DNA from: an uncultured Caryophanales bacterium
GTDB lineage: Bacteria > Bacillota_I > Bacilli_A > RFN20 > CAG-826
Length of the DNA: 6,458 nucleotides
Assembly: GCA_946410525.1 (NCBI GenBank)
Contig: CAMKAQ010000057.1
Span: 1 to 6,458, forward strand
Direction: 5' to 3'
The notes below the pieces were generated by a model. It made no database searches. It was given only the letters and a program-made list of their open reading frames with translations, and was not told where the DNA came from. Both the position numbers and the translations under genes were made by a program. Below, piece after piece: positions 5,837-6,458 of the stretch (within the stretch, counting starts at the first letter, position 1; each line of letters opens with the position of its first letter).

Positions 5837-6458
5837 GGTGATGTAGTTGATGAGGTGCTCGATTAATAGAGCGGTATTTATATTGAGCTCAAGATGGTTT
5901 CTGACCTTCATGATCTCTAAGAGGCTTTCCTCGAGGTGTGACCACTTTTTGAGAGGCTCAATAAGTTTAACATAAGAAGAAAGCAAAGGCGTTTGGTTTT
6001 GTTTGAGGGAGATTAAGTCCTTAAACGCCAAAGAAAGCATGTCTAAGAAATAACGGGCCTTCTTCTTATCGAGGTCTGGGATGATGCCTTTCTCAAAGAG
6101 ATAGCAAGCTTCGCTTCTTGTTTTGGAAAGGGCTTCTAAGGCTAAGAGGAATGAATCTTTCGCGTTCTTGTATTCGGCGGTCTTCGATTCCTCAAGGACG
6201 AGGGGCGCGCTATTTGAGAAATAGGAAATGAGTTCCGCGTCCTCTAAGGAAACGCCTTCATCGACGGCTTCTTTGATGACCTCGTCGCGAGGGGAGAGGA
6301 GCATCCTCATGCACTGGCAACGGGAGATGATGGTCGGTAAGACTTTCGCCTCGTTCTCAGTGGTCAATATCGCGAACGTATGGGTCGGAGGTTCTTCCAA
6401 AAACTTTAACAAGGAGTTAATCGCTTCCACGCTCATGGATTCCACGAGATGGATGATA
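5819..6458 (-). CDS. holB: DNA polymerase III delta prime subunit, C-terminal part (5' end outside window)
   Basis: Delta prime is a non-catalytic arm of the clamp-loader complex that places the beta sliding clamp on primed DNA. About 212 codons are present. The frame runs to the right edge, reading IIHLVESMSVEAINSLLKF, then LEEPP, the AAA+ segment after the Walker B motif. The GTG at 6445 lies inside that conserved segment and is not the start. FAILTTENEAKVLPTIISRC carries the sensor-1 region and the SRC motif (about 6325-6317), whose arginine serves as a finger for a neighbouring ATPase subunit. The remaining roughly 160 residues are helical and poorly conserved, as expected for the collar domain. 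The Walker A and zinc-module part must lie beyond the window. Position directly before ricT matches the holB-yaaT order of Bacilli, which separates it from DnaX. The C-terminal LLIEHLINYI helix is ordinary for the family. Confidence 0.87.
   Translation of the reverse strand, partial: IIHLVESMSVEAINSLLKFLEEPPTHTFAILTTENEAKVLPTIISRCQCMRMLLSPRDEVIKEAVDEGVSLEDAELISYFSNSAPLVLEESKTAEYKNAKDSFLLALEALSKTRSEACYLFEKGIIPDLDKKKARYFLDMLSLAFKDLISLKQNQTPLLSSYVKLIEPLKKWSHLEESLLEIMKVRNHLELNINTALLIEHLINYITKEFIL

Noticed and set aside
6443..6445. GTG at 6445 as the start of holB
   Set aside because: It codes for Val within the conserved segment leading to the LLKFLEEPP motif, and the frame continues to the window edge.
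1..6458. Search for a defence system, mobile element, CRISPR array, tRNA or riboswitch
   Set aside because: Five reading frames explain nearly every base, and no repeat array, transposase-like protein, inverted-repeat ends or RNA gene was recognised by eye. The genes are housekeeping or envelope genes. tRNAscan or Rfam searches could not be run.

Overview
The window (about 47% G+C by eye) looks like chromosomal DNA of a Bacillota-type bacterium: strong AGGAG-type Shine-Dalgarno sites, a holB-ricT-rsmI cluster typical of Bacilli and their relatives, and a YfhO-family membrane protein. TGA serves as a stop (end of holB) and tryptophan is TGG, so the mycoplasma code is not in use. The exact lineage cannot be fixed from this sequence.

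Left half, + strand (1-4109): the 3' part of a gene for a tandem PII-like signalling protein, cut by the window's left edge. Nine bases after its stop, a TTG start opens a 1148-residue YfhO-family multi-pass membrane protein, a probable GT-C-type glycosyltransferase for cell-envelope polymers. The ribosome binding site of yfhO overlaps the stop of the PII gene, so the two are probably co-transcribed and translationally coupled. Inside the PII gene, a near-ideal Shine-Dalgarno precedes an in-frame ATG at 291. Starting there would release the second PII domain alone as a 120-residue protein of classical PII size.

Right half, - strand (6458-4106): holB (DNA polymerase III delta prime, 5' end outside the window), ricT (PSP1/YaaT) and rsmI (16S rRNA 2'-O-methyltransferase) run right to left with overlapping ends (4 and 32 bp). 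This is a compact housekeeping operon.

The two units converge and their stop codons overlap by 4 bp at 4106-4109, leaving no intergenic space. Each transcript nevertheless has a good intrinsic terminator, placed inside the coding sequence of the opposing gene. The + strand terminator (4138-4169, cUUCGg loop) lies in the rsmI 3' end, and the - strand terminator (4067-4100) lies in the yfhO 3' end. This crossed arrangement and the internal PII start are the two most notable things here. I see no mobile element, CRISPR array, tRNA/rRNA or riboswitch. No stretch over 300 bases lacks a gene.
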